This document shows, piece by piece, positions 43,994 through 52,303 of a DNA stretch of 64,000 nucleotides (position 1 is its first letter; the number at the start of each line of letters is the position of its first letter). The stretch is taken from assembly GCF_011634835.1 (NCBI RefSeq), contig NZ_SIRP01000001.1, forward strand, positions 2,659,411 through 2,723,410, written 5' to 3'. This stretch comes from Isoptericola sp. BMS4 (lineage in GTDB: Bacteria > Actinomycetota > Actinomycetes > Actinomycetales > Cellulomonadaceae). The notes under the pieces were generated by a model. That model had not been told where the DNA came from, searched no databases, and worked only from the letters and a program-made list of their open reading frames with translations. A program made the position numbers and the translations under genes.

Positions 43994-44619
43994 CCGGCAC
44001 GAGACCCCGGCCCCTCCCCGAGGCCGAGGCGGCACCCCGCCCCGGCACCGCCACGACCGCGCTCTTCGTGGTCTACCTCGCCCTGCTCGGGTGGATCGTG
44101 CTGTGGAAGCTCGAGACCCCGTGGGTCGGCACGGCCGCGCAGCGGGTCGTCAAGCTCGTACCGTTCGCCGCCGATGGCGGCGCGGGCGCCAGCGACCCGT
44201 CCGAGGTCCTGGCGAACCTGGTGCTCTTCGTGCCGCTCGGCCTCTACCTCGGCCTCCTCGCGCCGTCCTGGCCGTGGTGGAAGGCGGTGGGCGCGGTCGC
44301 CGGGACGAGCCTCGCCCTGGAGGCCGCCCAGTACGCCCTCGCCGTCGGGCGGTCCGACGTCACCGACCTGGTCGTCAACACCGCCGGCGGCGTCGTCGGC
44401 CTCGCGCTGCACGCCCTCGCGCGGCGCACGCTGCGCGCCAGGGCCACCGCCGTCGTGACCCGGGCGTGCGCGGCCGTGACCGTGCTCGCACTCCTCGCGA
44501 GCGCGCTCGTCGTCGCCTCCCCGCTCCGCTACGCCCCGCCCAGAGACGCGCCGCGGCCGCACCGGACCCTCCCCGCCCAGGACGCCGGGACCAGCGTGCG
44601 GGACGACGCCCCCGGATGA
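43990..44619 (+). CDS. VanZ-family membrane protein
   Basis: 209 residues. Four to five membrane helices with the VanZ pattern: LANLVLFVPLGLYLGLL and ALEAAQYALAVGRSDVTDLV followed by NTAGGVVGLAL. GTG start overlaps the vanY stop. VanZ proteins give low-level teicoplanin resistance in some van clusters by reducing surface binding of lipoglycopeptides. The last ~45 residues are a Pro/Arg-rich tail. The CRISPR array begins about 90-160 bp downstream. Confidence 0.85.
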   Translation: MTGTRPRPLPEAEAAPRPGTATTALFVVYLALLGWIVLWKLETPWVGTAAQRVVKLVPFAADGGAGASDPSEVLANLVLFVPLGLYLGLLAPSWPWWKAVGAVAGTSLALEAAQYALAVGRSDVTDLVVNTAGGVVGLALHALARRTLRARATAVVTRACAAVTVLALLASALVVASPLRYAPPRDAPRPHRTLPAQDAGTSVRDDAPG

Positions 44620-44677
44620 TCCGGCCGGCACGGCAGGTCGCCGGCCTCCCGTTCTACACAGGCCAACTGCCCATGGG

Positions 44678-44750
44678 GGCTCATCCTGGGTTGCCGCTTC
44701 GCGGCAGTGGGGCTCATCCCTCATCTCCGCTCGCGCGAGGAGGACATCGC
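44678..44750. repeat. Degenerate CRISPR repeat remnants and trailer hairpin
   Basis: Two decayed repeats precede the clear array. At 44678 the sequence starts GGCTCATCC but then diverges into GCCGC-TTC-GCGGC, a small hairpin. At 44711 a repeat is interrupted by a seven-base insertion and ends GAGGAGGAC. Decay at this side marks it as the old, trailer end of the array. Confidence 0.7.
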
Positions 44751-44778
44751 CCTCGACGCCGGCACCATGGCCGGTCGG

Positions 44779-46842
44779 GGCTCATCCCGCTCGCGCGGGG
44801 AGCACTCACCGTCCTCCGCGAACCCGCGCACGACGCACGGCTCACCCCCGCGCGCGCGGGGAGCACCGGTCGGCGGCGCTGTTCTGGTTGGCCGCGTTGG
44901 GCTCATCCCCGCTCGCGCGGGGAGCACTAGACGATGACCAGGGCCCGCTCGGCGCGGTCGGGCTCATCCCCGCTCGCGCGGGGAGCACGCCAGCGCCGCC
45001 ATCGTCCGGGCGAACCCGTCGGGCTCATCCCCGCTCGCGCGAGGAGCACGTGCCGCGGTACTCGGTCGTCGACGGCAAGCGGGGCTCATCCCCGCTCACG
45101 CGGGGAGCACGCGGGCGAGGCCGACGTCATCGTCGTCTGGAAGGGCTCATCCCCGCTCGCGCGGGGAGCACTCCGGGTTGGCGACGCTCCGGGGGTCGTG
45201 GCAGGGCTCATCCCCGCTCGCGCGGGGAGCACTACCGCTGCGAGGACTTCGGCTGCGGGTGCGGGGGCTCATCCCCGCTCGCGCGGGGAGCACCTCGCCG
45301 GCGACGGCGGGGTCGAGGTTCCGCGGCGGCTCATCCCCGCTCGCGCGGGGAGCACATGGCTCGGATGTCGTCGCCCAGCGTCGTGTCGGGCTCACACCCG
45401 CTCGCGCGGGGAGCACCCAGCCTGGTGCTCATGAGCCCTCCTAGGGTGGGGCTCATCCCCGCTCGCGCGGGGAGCACCCGAGCTGGGTTGCGGTTGCCGC
45501 GCCCGTCGCCGGCTCATCCCCGCTCGCGCGGGGAGCACCCCGCGTCGCGGTCCTCGACGGGCTCGCGGGCGGGCTCATCCCCGCTCGCGCGGGGAGCACA
45601 CCATCGCGTTGTGCGTCGCCTCGTTCGAGGAGGGCTCATCCCCGCTCGCGCGGGGAGCACTGAGGGTGATCTGTGCCATGAGGTGGTGGTGCCGGCTCAT
45701 CCCCGCTCGCGCGGGGAGCACAGCTTGGCGATCTGCTCCGCTGACTCCTGGTGCGGCTCATCCCCGCTCGCGCGGGGAGCACCGGGTGCTGCCAGCCCAT
45801 CGGGACCCGGCGGACGGCTCATCCCGCTCGCGCGGGGAGCAAGTTGAGTCCCCGATAGTGGTGTAGCGCGGTCGCCAGGGTCGGTGCTCGCCGCCGCTGG
45901 GCTCATCCCCGCTCGCGCGGGGAGCACCCATACCGGGGAGGCCTGTCCTCCTGTCCCCCGGGCTCATCCCCGCTCGTGCGGGGAGCACCGGGTCGTTGGT
46001 GCCCGGCGTGAGGCCGCGTTGGGCTCATCCCCGCTCGCGCGGGGAGCACCACCAGGTGGCCAGCAAGTACTACCGCCTCATCGGCTCATCCCCGCTCGCG
46101 CGGGGAGCACGACTCCGGCAAGCTCCACGGCCTGCGGCCCGCGGGCTCATCCCCGCTCGCGCGGGGAGCACCCCTCTTGGGTGCCGAAGGTCTTCGACGT
46201 CGCCGGCTCATCCCCGCTCGCGCGGGGAGCACACGGTGACGGTGCGGCGCTTGATGTTGCCGAGCGGCTCATCCCCGCTCGCGCGGGGAGCACTCGTAGA
46301 TCATGAGCACGTCGTCGGCGTACCGGGGCTCATCACCGCTCGCGCGGGGAGCACGCCTTCGTCGTTCCCGGGCTGGGAGCCCGAATGGGCTCATCCCCGC
46401 TCGCGCGGGGAGCACAGCTCCTTCTCGGTTGCCATGTCGAACCAGTCCGGCTCATCCCCGCTCGCGCGGGGAGCACGTCGTCGTGAAGCTCTGGAACGAG
46501 AACGAGGGGGGCTCATCCCCGCTCGCGCGGGGAGCACCTGCCCACGGTGCAGCAGGCGATCAACGACCAGGGCTCATCCCCGCTCGCGCGGGGAGCACCG
46601 ACGAAGGGCCCCGGGGTGATCCTCGGGGCCCGGCTCATCCCCGCTCGCGCGGGGAGCACGCGGGCGCACTCGGGGCTGGCGGTGTGCGCGGCGGCTCATC
46701 CCCGCTCGCGCGGGGAGCACAGGCGAGCACTTTCTCGCGGCTCAACAGGGCGGGGCTCATCCCCGCTCGCGCGGGGAGCACCATCGCCAGCCGCGGACCT
46801 CGAAGCTCGTGAGGGGCTCATCCCCGCTCGCGCGGGGAGCAC
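44779..46842 (-). CRISPR. Type I-E CRISPR array, 34 clear repeats, no cas genes in window
   Basis: A 28-base repeat (starts GGCTCATCCCCG, ends GCGCGGGGAGCAC on the plus strand) recurs every 60-62 bp, mostly 61, with unique 32-34-base spacers. Repeat starts run from 44779 to 45816 (18 repeats) and from 45900 to 46815 (16). By comparison with the E. coli I-E repeat, the minus strand is transcribed and crRNA would carry the 5' handle ATGAGCC. The leader should therefore lie to the right, past 46842, and variant repeats (44839, 45022, 45083, 45389) cluster at the opposite, trailer side, as expected. No cas1, cas2, cas3 or Cascade genes lie within the window. The spacing is broken once, at 45842-45899. 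Confidence 0.97.
45842..45883. mobile_element. IS256-like terminal fragment inside the CRISPR array (copy A)
   Basis: 42 bases identical to 46869-46910. The end AGTTGAGTCCCCGATAGTGG followed by TGTA resembles IS256-family inverted-repeat tips (AAGTCC...ATAxTxGTGTA). It follows a repeat at 45816-45841 that lacks one internal C and its final C, and is followed by 16 unrelated bases before the next repeat at 45900. No transposase is present. Assignment to IS256 is by resemblance only; a displaced leader fragment is the main alternative. Confidence 0.5.
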
Positions 46843-46868
46843 CCCGACAGACGGCGCGACCAGAACGG

Positions 46869-46910
46869 AGTTGAGTCCCCGATAGTGGTGTAGCGCGGTC
46901 GCCAGGGTCG
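46869..46910. mobile_element. IS256-like terminal fragment at the array's right end (copy B)
   Basis: Exact 42-base copy of 45842-45883 in the same orientation. It begins 26 bases after the last repeat, i.e. inside what should be a 33-base spacer or the leader, and is separated from the truncated tRNA-Val by only 18 bases containing CGCCGA-N5-TCGGCG. Suggests that an insertion and later deletion removed the leader side of the array. Confidence 0.5.
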
Positions 46911-46928
46911 TCGCCGAGATCTTCGGCG

Positions 46929-46990
46929 TGGGATCGAACCAGTGACCTCTTCCGTGTCAGGGAAGCGCGCTACCGCTGCGCCAATCGCCC
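46929..46990 (-). tRNA. tRNA-Val(GAC), truncated at its 3' end
   Basis: The first 62 bases are identical to the tRNA-Val(GAC) at 63939: GGGCGATT acceptor start, anticodon GAC in CTTCCCTGACACGGAAG, and the T-loop TTCGATC. After TTCGATCCCA the sequence becomes CGCCGAAGAT instead of the expected GTATCGCCC, so the T-stem lacks two pairs and the acceptor stem cannot close. The gene is probably non-functional. A related intact tRNA-Val at 60817 shows the expected ending. Confidence 0.75.
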
Positions 46991-46998
46991 GTGCTGCG

Positions 46999-47069
46999 AG
47001 GTGGGTACGGGATTCGAACCCGTGTATACGGCTTTGCAGGCCGCTGCCTCGCCTCTCGGCCAACCCACC
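46999..47069 (-). tRNA. tRNA-Cys(GCA)
   Basis: 71 bases on the minus strand: acceptor GGTGGGT / ACCCACC with discriminator U, anticodon GCA in GGCCTGCAAAGCC, T-loop TTCGAAT. No encoded CCA. Middle member of the Gly-Cys-Val cluster read right to left. Confidence 0.93.
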
Positions 47070-47125
47070 TTGAGACGTGCCCTCTGGACGCTCGTGGTTG
47101 AGCCGAACAGAGAGTGGGGCCTCCG

Positions 47126-47198
47126 AGCGGATGACGGGACTCGAACCCGCGACCCTCACCTTGGCAAGGTGATGCTCTACCAACTGAGCCACATCCGC
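47126..47198 (-). tRNA. tRNA-Gly(GCC)
   Basis: 73 bases: acceptor GCGGATG / CATCCGC, anticodon GCC in CACCTTGCCAAGGTG, T-loop TTCGAGT, discriminator U. Identical to the tRNA-Gly at 63818-63890 in the opposite orientation. First gene of the cluster, behind the promoter at 47244-47274. Confidence 0.95.
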
Positions 47199-47243
47199 AC
47201 GACCAGGAATTCGGGTCTCCCCTGCGCTCCCGGCGCCTGAGGA

Positions 47244-47274
47244 ACATTACTGGACCCACGGCCCGGAGGTCCAA
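47244..47274 (-). promoter_or_regulatory. tRNA cluster promoter
   Basis: Minus strand TTGGAC (47274-47269), 19 bp, TAATGT (47249-47244), 46 bp upstream of tRNA-Gly. The same hexamers with the same spacing precede the second tRNA-Gly at 63737-63767, which supports both. Confidence 0.6.
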
Positions 47275-47304
47275 TCGCCGGCCGTGTGACCTGCGCCCGC
47301 ACCC

Positions 47305-47478
47305 TCACCCGGCGTCGAAGCGGTCCTCGCCCTCCTCGTCGGGGTCGTCCTTCGGGTCCTCACCGGGTACCGCCCCGACGTCGGCGGCGCGGCCGTCGCG
47401 CAGCGCCCGCTCCCGCTCGCTCAGGGGCTGCGCGTCCTCCTCGTCCGGACGTGCCCGCTCGTTCGGGTCGTCGCTCAT
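47305..47478 (-). CDS. Small acidic hydrophilic protein
   Basis: 57 residues, no membrane segment or Cys. Very rich in Asp, Glu and Arg (MSDDPNERARPDEEDAQPLS; GEDPKDDPDEEGEDRFDAG), so probably intrinsically disordered. An AGGAGAGG site seven bases before ATG 47478 supports translation. No known domain; could be a stress-related small protein. Stands alone between the tRNA cluster and the SDR fragment. Confidence 0.55.
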   Translation of the reverse strand: MSDDPNERARPDEEDAQPLSERERALRDGRAADVGAVPGEDPKDDPDEEGEDRFDAG

Positions 47479-47559
47479 GCGCCTCTCCTCGTCCGTCGGT
47501 CGACCGCTCCTGGACCTCGGGCCAACGTAGCGCCGCGGGTGGGGCCCCACCAGTCGCCG

Positions 47560-47640
47560 CCGGTGCCCACGTCCATGACGGCGGGCGACTTGGTCAGGCC
47601 GATCACCGCGTGCTTGGACGCCGTGTCAGCCGCGACGCGA
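47560..47640 (-). pseudogene. Fragment of a short-chain dehydrogenase gene
   Basis: In the minus frame the peptide ADTASKHAVIGLTKSPAVMD matches the active-site helix of classical SDRs (usually YTASKHAVIGLTKSAA), with Asp replacing the catalytic Tyr. No Rossmann start or other SDR motif is found on either side. Only about 25 codons survive. The surrounding 47479-47827 gap holds no other recognisable gene. Confidence 0.5.
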
Positions 47641-47827
47641 TCGGGCGCACGCGCCGTCGCCGTCGGCCTGGTCGCCGTGCTGGTCGGCGTCTCGAAGGGC
47701 AACGACTGGGGCTGGGGCTCGGGCAGCCCGACGACGGCCCCCGCACGGCCGAGGCCGCGAGCGCGCCCGTGACACAAGGCGAGCCCGCCGCCGTCTGAGC
47801 CTCTCGGCCCGGCCGCCGCACCGGGCC

Positions 47828-49153
47828 TCAGGCGTCCCGCAGGATCGCGGTGCACTCGCGCTGGAGGTCCGCGTCGTGCCACATGGCGTGGTGCGGCGCC
47901 GCGTTGGAGCACACGACGGAGCCCCAGGCACCGACGGCGTCCGCGTGCCGGACGGCGTCGCGACAGATCTGCGCCCCGACGGGCCCCTCCTCGAAGCGCG
48001 TGTCGCGCGGCGTGTAGCCCACCCAGCCCTCGCCGAGCACGAGCGGGACGCCGAGGCGCGCGGCGTGGTCGGCGGCGACGCCGATCCACTCGCGCAGGCG
48101 CTCCGCCATGGCGAGACGGTGCGCCCCGTAGCGCTCGTACAGCCACCGGTCGACGGCCTGCGGGTCGCACCAGTCGTGCACGTAGATCTCGGCGTGGCCG
48201 ACGATCGACGCGTGCCGCTTCCACTCCTCGCCGGCCGGCGGTGCCCACTCGCCGAGGCGCGGCGCCCCCGGTCGCAGCAGCTCGGCGTCGGCCCGCTCCT
48301 GCGGGAAGTCGGCGGCCTCGCCACGCAGCGCGAACTCGCGCACCAGGTCGTCGAGCACGCCGTACACGTAGGGGTGGACCCCCAGCACGCCGGCGTTGCG
48401 CGGCAGCCCCCGCATCGCGGTGACCGGGACGGCGGCGTAGTTCGGGCCGCAGAGCACGTCGGGGTGCCGCGCGGAGAACGCGGCGATCCCCCGCTCGAGC
48501 CGGTCGCGCAGCTCGACCACCGGGTCCTCGACGCCGGGCAGCCCGGCCGTGAGATGCCCGGCCTGCACCTCGTTGTGCGGCTCGACGTACGCGAGCACGT
48601 GGTCGAGGCCCTCGTCCCGCAGCAGGTCCACGAGGTCGGCCATCGCCTCGCCGAGCACGGTGAGGCGCTCCTCGGGGTCGACGGCCTGCAGGGCGTCGTA
48701 CCAGGCACGGCCGTCGGCGAACGCCGGGCTCTGCTGGTACTCCCACGACGACGCGATCACCGTCATGCCGTGCCGGTCGGCGCCGCGGAAGAGCTCCAGC
48801 AGGTGCGCGCGGGCGTCGATCGTCGTCGGCTCGCGCACGTCGTACCAGCGCACCCGCGACGCGTAGCCGCCGCCGATCGGCCCGAGCCGCAGCGCCCGCG
48901 TGTCGAGGCCGGAGCGGAACAGCAGGAACGGCATCGCGCAGACGCGCACGGCGTTGTACCCGAGGTCGGCGGCGCGGGCGAACGCCGCGTCCAGGTCCTC
49001 GAACGGCTCTCCCGGCCCGGTGCGCACGTACCAGGAGAAGTCCCACAGCGTGATCGCCAGGCGCCGTGGCAGGTGGGCGGGCACGCCTGCGGCGCCGCCG
49101 CCCGTCGTCGCCGCCGATCCCGTCACCATCCGGGGGTCCGTCATCGCTCTCAT
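47828..49153 (-). CDS. Cellulase-like TIM-barrel glycoside hydrolase
   Basis: 441 residues, no signal peptide. Barrel-type segments: LAITLWDFSWYVRTGPGEPF, AADLGYNAVRVCAMP, HGMTVIASSWEYQQSP, then AYVEPHNEVQAGH with the presumed acid/base Glu195, and PLVLGEGWVGYTP with a candidate nucleophile Glu. This fits the sugar-binding cellulase-like clan (GH5-related). ATG 49153 overlaps the permease stop (ATGA); an ATG at 49144 is an alternative. Last gene of the glycan operon, probably acting on imported oligosaccharides. Confidence 0.75.
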   Translation of the reverse strand: MRAMTDPRMVTGSAATTGGGAAGVPAHLPRRLAITLWDFSWYVRTGPGEPFEDLDAAFARAADLGYNAVRVCAMPFLLFRSGLDTRALRLGPIGGGYASRVRWYDVREPTTIDARAHLLELFRGADRHGMTVIASSWEYQQSPAFADGRAWYDALQAVDPEERLTVLGEAMADLVDLLRDEGLDHVLAYVEPHNEVQAGHLTAGLPGVEDPVVELRDRLERGIAAFSARHPDVLCGPNYAAVPVTAMRGLPRNAGVLGVHPYVYGVLDDLVREFALRGEAADFPQERADAELLRPGAPRLGEWAPPAGEEWKRHASIVGHAEIYVHDWCDPQAVDRWLYERYGAHRLAMAERLREWIGVAADHAARLGVPLVLGEGWVGYTPRDTRFEEGPVGAQICRDAVRHADAVGAWGSVVCSNAAPHHAMWHDADLQRECTAILRDA

Positions 49154-50046
49154 CCCTTCACCGCTCCCGCCGTCAGGCCGCTGACGAGCTGCTTGCGCAG
49201 CACGAAGAACACGATCAGCGCGGGCACGGCGGCGAGCACCGACCCCGCCATGACCAGGTCGTACTGGCGCCCCTCCGCGCCGAACAGCGCCTGGAGCCCG
49301 AGCGGCAGGGTGTAGTACTCGGGCTCGGCGATGATCACCAGCGGCCACAGCAGCGTGTTGTACGAGTTGAGAAAGCTCCACACCGCGAGCGCCCCGACCG
49401 CGGGCCGCAGCAGCGGCATGACGACGGACAGGAACGTCCGCAGCTCGGAGCACCCGTCGATGCGGGCCGCGTCGAGGATCTCGTCGGGCACCGACTGCTC
49501 GGTGTACTGACGCATCATGAAGATGCCGAACGCCGGCGCCACCCAGGGCACGACGAGCGCGAAGAACGGGTTCGCGAGCCCCAGCTTCGCGACCAGGACG
49601 AACAGCGGCACCACGATCACGGCGAACGGGATCGCGAGCGAGGAGAACATCACGTCGAACAGCACCCGCTTGCCGCGGAACTCGTACTTGGCGAACCCGA
49701 AGCCTGCCAGGGAGCACAGGAACACCGTGGCGACGGTGCTGACGGCGGCGACGACGGTGCTCATGAGCATCCACCGCCAGAACGGCTGCGTGGCCAGGAG
49801 GTTCGCGTAGTTGTCCACCGTGGCCGGGTCGGGGATCAGCGACGGCGGGAAGGCGAAGATGTCGCTGCGGTCCTTGAGGGACGACGACACGGCCCACAGC
49901 AGCGGCGCCACGTAGACGACGGTCAGCAGGCCGAGCACCGCGTACAGCGCGACACGGCCCGGGCGGAGGCGCCGCGCCGGGCGCGTCACCGGGGCCGTCG
50001 GGGTCGTGCCGGCGCGGGGCGCCCGGGCGAGGGTCGGTGTGCTCAT
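49150..50046 (-). CDS. Sugar ABC transporter permease, MalG type
   Basis: 298 residues, six membrane helices after a Pro/Arg-rich tail. EAA loop DEILDAARIDGCSELRTF; C-terminus VSGLTAGAVKG as in the permease at 1883. Start ATG overlaps the stop of the MalF-type gene. Partner permease 50043, binding protein 50975. No ATPase gene in the operon. Confidence 0.92.
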   Translation of the reverse strand: MSTPTLARAPRAGTTPTAPVTRPARRLRPGRVALYAVLGLLTVVYVAPLLWAVSSSLKDRSDIFAFPPSLIPDPATVDNYANLLATQPFWRWMLMSTVVAAVSTVATVFLCSLAGFGFAKYEFRGKRVLFDVMFSSLAIPFAVIVVPLFVLVAKLGLANPFFALVVPWVAPAFGIFMMRQYTEQSVPDEILDAARIDGCSELRTFLSVVMPLLRPAVGALAVWSFLNSYNTLLWPLVIIAEPEYYTLPLGLQALFGAEGRQYDLVMAGSVLAAVPALIVFFVLRKQLVSGLTAGAVKG

Positions 50047-50978
50047 CGGTTCCTCCCGACGCCGAACGCGCGGGTGCCGAGCCGGCCCAGCACGAAGACG
50101 ATGACGAACATGACGACGCCGGCGGCCGCGGCGTAGCCGAGCTCCTGGCGCTGGAACCCGGCCCGGTAGACGAACATCGAGACCGACAGCGTGGCCTCGC
50201 CCGGGCCGCCCTGCGTGAGCAGGAACGGCTCCTCGAAGATCTGGGCGGTGCTGACGAGCATCGTCACGGCGATGAACGCCGTGACCGGCCGCAGCTGGGG
50301 CACCGTGACGGCGAAGAACCGCCGCACGACGCCCGCGCCGTCCAGCTCGGCCGCCTCGTGCAGCTCGCGCGGGATGTTCTGCAGGCCGGCGAGGAAGAAG
50401 ATCGTGAGGTACCCGGTCCACCGCCACAGCACCAGCACCACCACGACGACGCGCGCCCACCACGGGTCGGTCAGCCAGGAGACCCCGCCGACACCGAACA
50501 GGGCCTCGAGCGTCGCGTTGAGCAGCCCGTACTCGCCGTCGAAGATCAGCCCGAAGATCAGGGCGATGACGATCGGCGACAGGACCACCGGCATGAAGTA
50601 CGTGAGGCGGAAGAAGTCCCGCAGCCGCAGCCCCCTCGCGTCGAGGGCGAGCGCGATCAGGAGCGCCAGCGGCAGCACGACGACCATCGCGAAGACCGTG
50701 TAGAAGGCGGTGTTCGCCAGGGCCGCGCCGAAGCTCGCGTCGCGCAGCAGGCGCGAGTAGTTCGCCAGCCCCACGTACTCCGGGCTGCCCAGGCCGGCCC
50801 AGTCGGTGAGGCTGAGGTACACCCCTGCCCCGACCGGCACGACCATGAATACCGTGAACAGCAGGAAGAACGGGGAGATGAACAGGTAGGGCGCCCACTG
50901 CCGCCGGACGCCAGGTCGGGGGGCGCGCGCGGCGCCCCGTGTGGCCGTCGCCGTCGACGGCCTGGTCAGGGTGCTCAT
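50043..50978 (-). CDS. Sugar ABC transporter permease, MalF type
   Basis: 311 residues. Six membrane segments starting YLFISPFFLLFTVFMVVPVG; EAA motif RELHEAAELDGAGVVRRFF. ATG 50978 overlaps the binding-protein stop by four bases. Forms the importer channel with the MalG-type protein. Confidence 0.92.
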   Translation of the reverse strand: MSTLTRPSTATATRGAARAPRPGVRRQWAPYLFISPFFLLFTVFMVVPVGAGVYLSLTDWAGLGSPEYVGLANYSRLLRDASFGAALANTAFYTVFAMVVVLPLALLIALALDARGLRLRDFFRLTYFMPVVLSPIVIALIFGLIFDGEYGLLNATLEALFGVGGVSWLTDPWWARVVVVVLVLWRWTGYLTIFFLAGLQNIPRELHEAAELDGAGVVRRFFAVTVPQLRPVTAFIAVTMLVSTAQIFEEPFLLTQGGPGEATLSVSMFVYRAGFQRQELGYAAAAGVVMFVIVFVLGRLGTRAFGVGRNR

Positions 50979-52303
50979 CGCTGCACCTGCCTCTCGTACG
51001 TGCGGACCCCGGCCCGCAGCGCCTCCTCGGCGCCGACCTGCCCGGTGATCGCGCGAAGGACGGGGCCGCCGAGGCTGTCGCGCAGCACCGAGGCGCCCGC
51101 GGACTGGTAGAAGAGCGGCATGTCGGCCGCGGCGGCGGAGAAGACCTCGAAGACGCGCTGGCCGCCGAGGTAGGGGTCGGTGATCTCCTGGAACTCGGGT
51201 GCGTCGTAGAGGTCGACCAGGGTGGGCATGTAGGCACCGGCGAAGTACCGGGCGAGCTGCCCCTCCTGGGACAGGTAGGCCCGCCGCAGGAAGTCGGTCG
51301 CGGCCTCGGTGAGGGGCTGGTCCTTGAGCACCGCGAACGCGGTCCCGCCCATGGTGGAGGCGACGTGGCCGCCGCCCGCGAACCGCGGGATGGTGCGCGC
51401 CCGCCAGAGGCCCTCCTGGTCCGGGGCGTTGGCCTGCAGGCCGTACACCTCGTACCAGTTCGGCATGACGGTCGCGACGAGCCGGCTGCCCTTGAGCGCC
51501 GCCGCGGCGGCACCGCCGTACGGGTCCGCCAGGGCGACGAACGCGCCCGTCCGCACGCCCTCGGCCATGAGCTCGAGCACCTCGACGGCCTCGTCCGACA
51601 GCACGGCGAGATTCCCGTCGGCGTCGTAGAGGGTGCCGCCGCGCTGCAGGAGCAGCTGGGTGAACCCGTTGACGATCGACCCGTTGTCACCGTTGGCCAC
51701 CATGCCGATCGCCTGCCCGGTGTCGGCGGCGACCTCGGCCCCGATCTCGAGCAGCTCCTCCCACGTGTCGACGTCCGCCGGGATGCCCAGCTCGTCGAAG
51801 AGGTCGGCCCGGTAGAACATCACCGAGATCGAGTTGTCCGACTCCAGCGCGTACACCTTGCCGTCCACCGTGTACGGCTGGGTCTTGAGCAACCGGTCGC
51901 CGAGCGGCGCCGTCAGCGAGGTGAGGTCGACGAAGAGGTTCTCCGCGATCCCCGCCCGCATCACGCGGGGGAACTGGTCGATCACCAGGCCGGCCAGGTC
52001 CGGCAGCGGCCGCTGCGCGACCGCTTGCGTCACCAGGCGCGAGACGATGTCCGCCGGCGCGACGGACGTGACGTCGACGCCGAAGGACCACGCGCTGCCG
52101 CCCACGACGGCGGCGTCGGTCGCCGCCTGCGTGAAGTAGCTCGCGTAGCCCGGGTCGTGCGTCCACAGCCCGAGGGACGCCTCGCCGGAGCGGACCGGGT
52201 CGACCGCGGTCGTGGTCGCGCAGCCCGAGAGGATCCCGGCGCCCGCGGCGCCGAGACCCGTGACGCCGAGGAGCCGCAGCAGGTCTCGCCGGTTCAGGTC
52301 CAC
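50975..52303 (-). CDS. Sugar ABC transporter substrate-binding lipoprotein
   Basis: 442 residues. Tat-like N-terminus NRRDLLRLLGVTGLG and lipobox LSGC with the lipidated Cys at residue 28, so it is displayed on the outside of the membrane. Family 1 solute-binding fold (ALESDNSISVMFYRADLFDE; DTWEELLEIGAEV). GTG 52303 overlaps the GH35 gene by ten bases. Presumed to bind a galactose-containing oligosaccharide, from its enzyme neighbours (inference). Confidence 0.9.
   Translation of the reverse strand: MDLNRRDLLRLLGVTGLGAAGAGILSGCATTTAVDPVRSGEASLGLWTHDPGYASYFTQAATDAAVVGGSAWSFGVDVTSVAPADIVSRLVTQAVAQRPLPDLAGLVIDQFPRVMRAGIAENLFVDLTSLTAPLGDRLLKTQPYTVDGKVYALESDNSISVMFYRADLFDELGIPADVDTWEELLEIGAEVAADTGQAIGMVANGDNGSIVNGFTQLLLQRGGTLYDADGNLAVLSDEAVEVLELMAEGVRTGAFVALADPYGGAAAAALKGSRLVATVMPNWYEVYGLQANAPDQEGLWRARTIPRFAGGGHVASTMGGTAFAVLKDQPLTEAATDFLRRAYLSQEGQLARYFAGAYMPTLVDLYDAPEFQEITDPYLGGQRVFEVFSAAAADMPLFYQSAGASVLRDSLGGPVLRAITGQVGAEEALRAGVRTYERQVQR

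Noticed and set aside
43349..44619. Complete vancomycin-resistance cluster
   Set aside because: vanH, the ligase and vanX are absent; only the regulator pair and the accessory vanY-vanZ are present.
44620..46900. Several open frames of 70-320 codons across the CRISPR array, rich in repeated SRGEH/ARAGST-like units
   Set aside because: They arise from translating the CRISPR repeat in different frames; they have no start signals and follow the 61-bp period.
46843..46928. Normal CRISPR leader next to the last repeat
   Set aside because: The first 26 bases look like a partial spacer; the next 42 are duplicated inside the array and resemble an IS end; no AT-rich stretch or promoter is seen. Not excluded if the 42-mer proves leader-specific.
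47575..47772. Plus-strand frame of 65 codons with a possible hydrophobic segment
   Set aside because: Lies opposite the SDR fragment, has no ribosome-binding site and ends in Pro/Arg low-complexity sequence.
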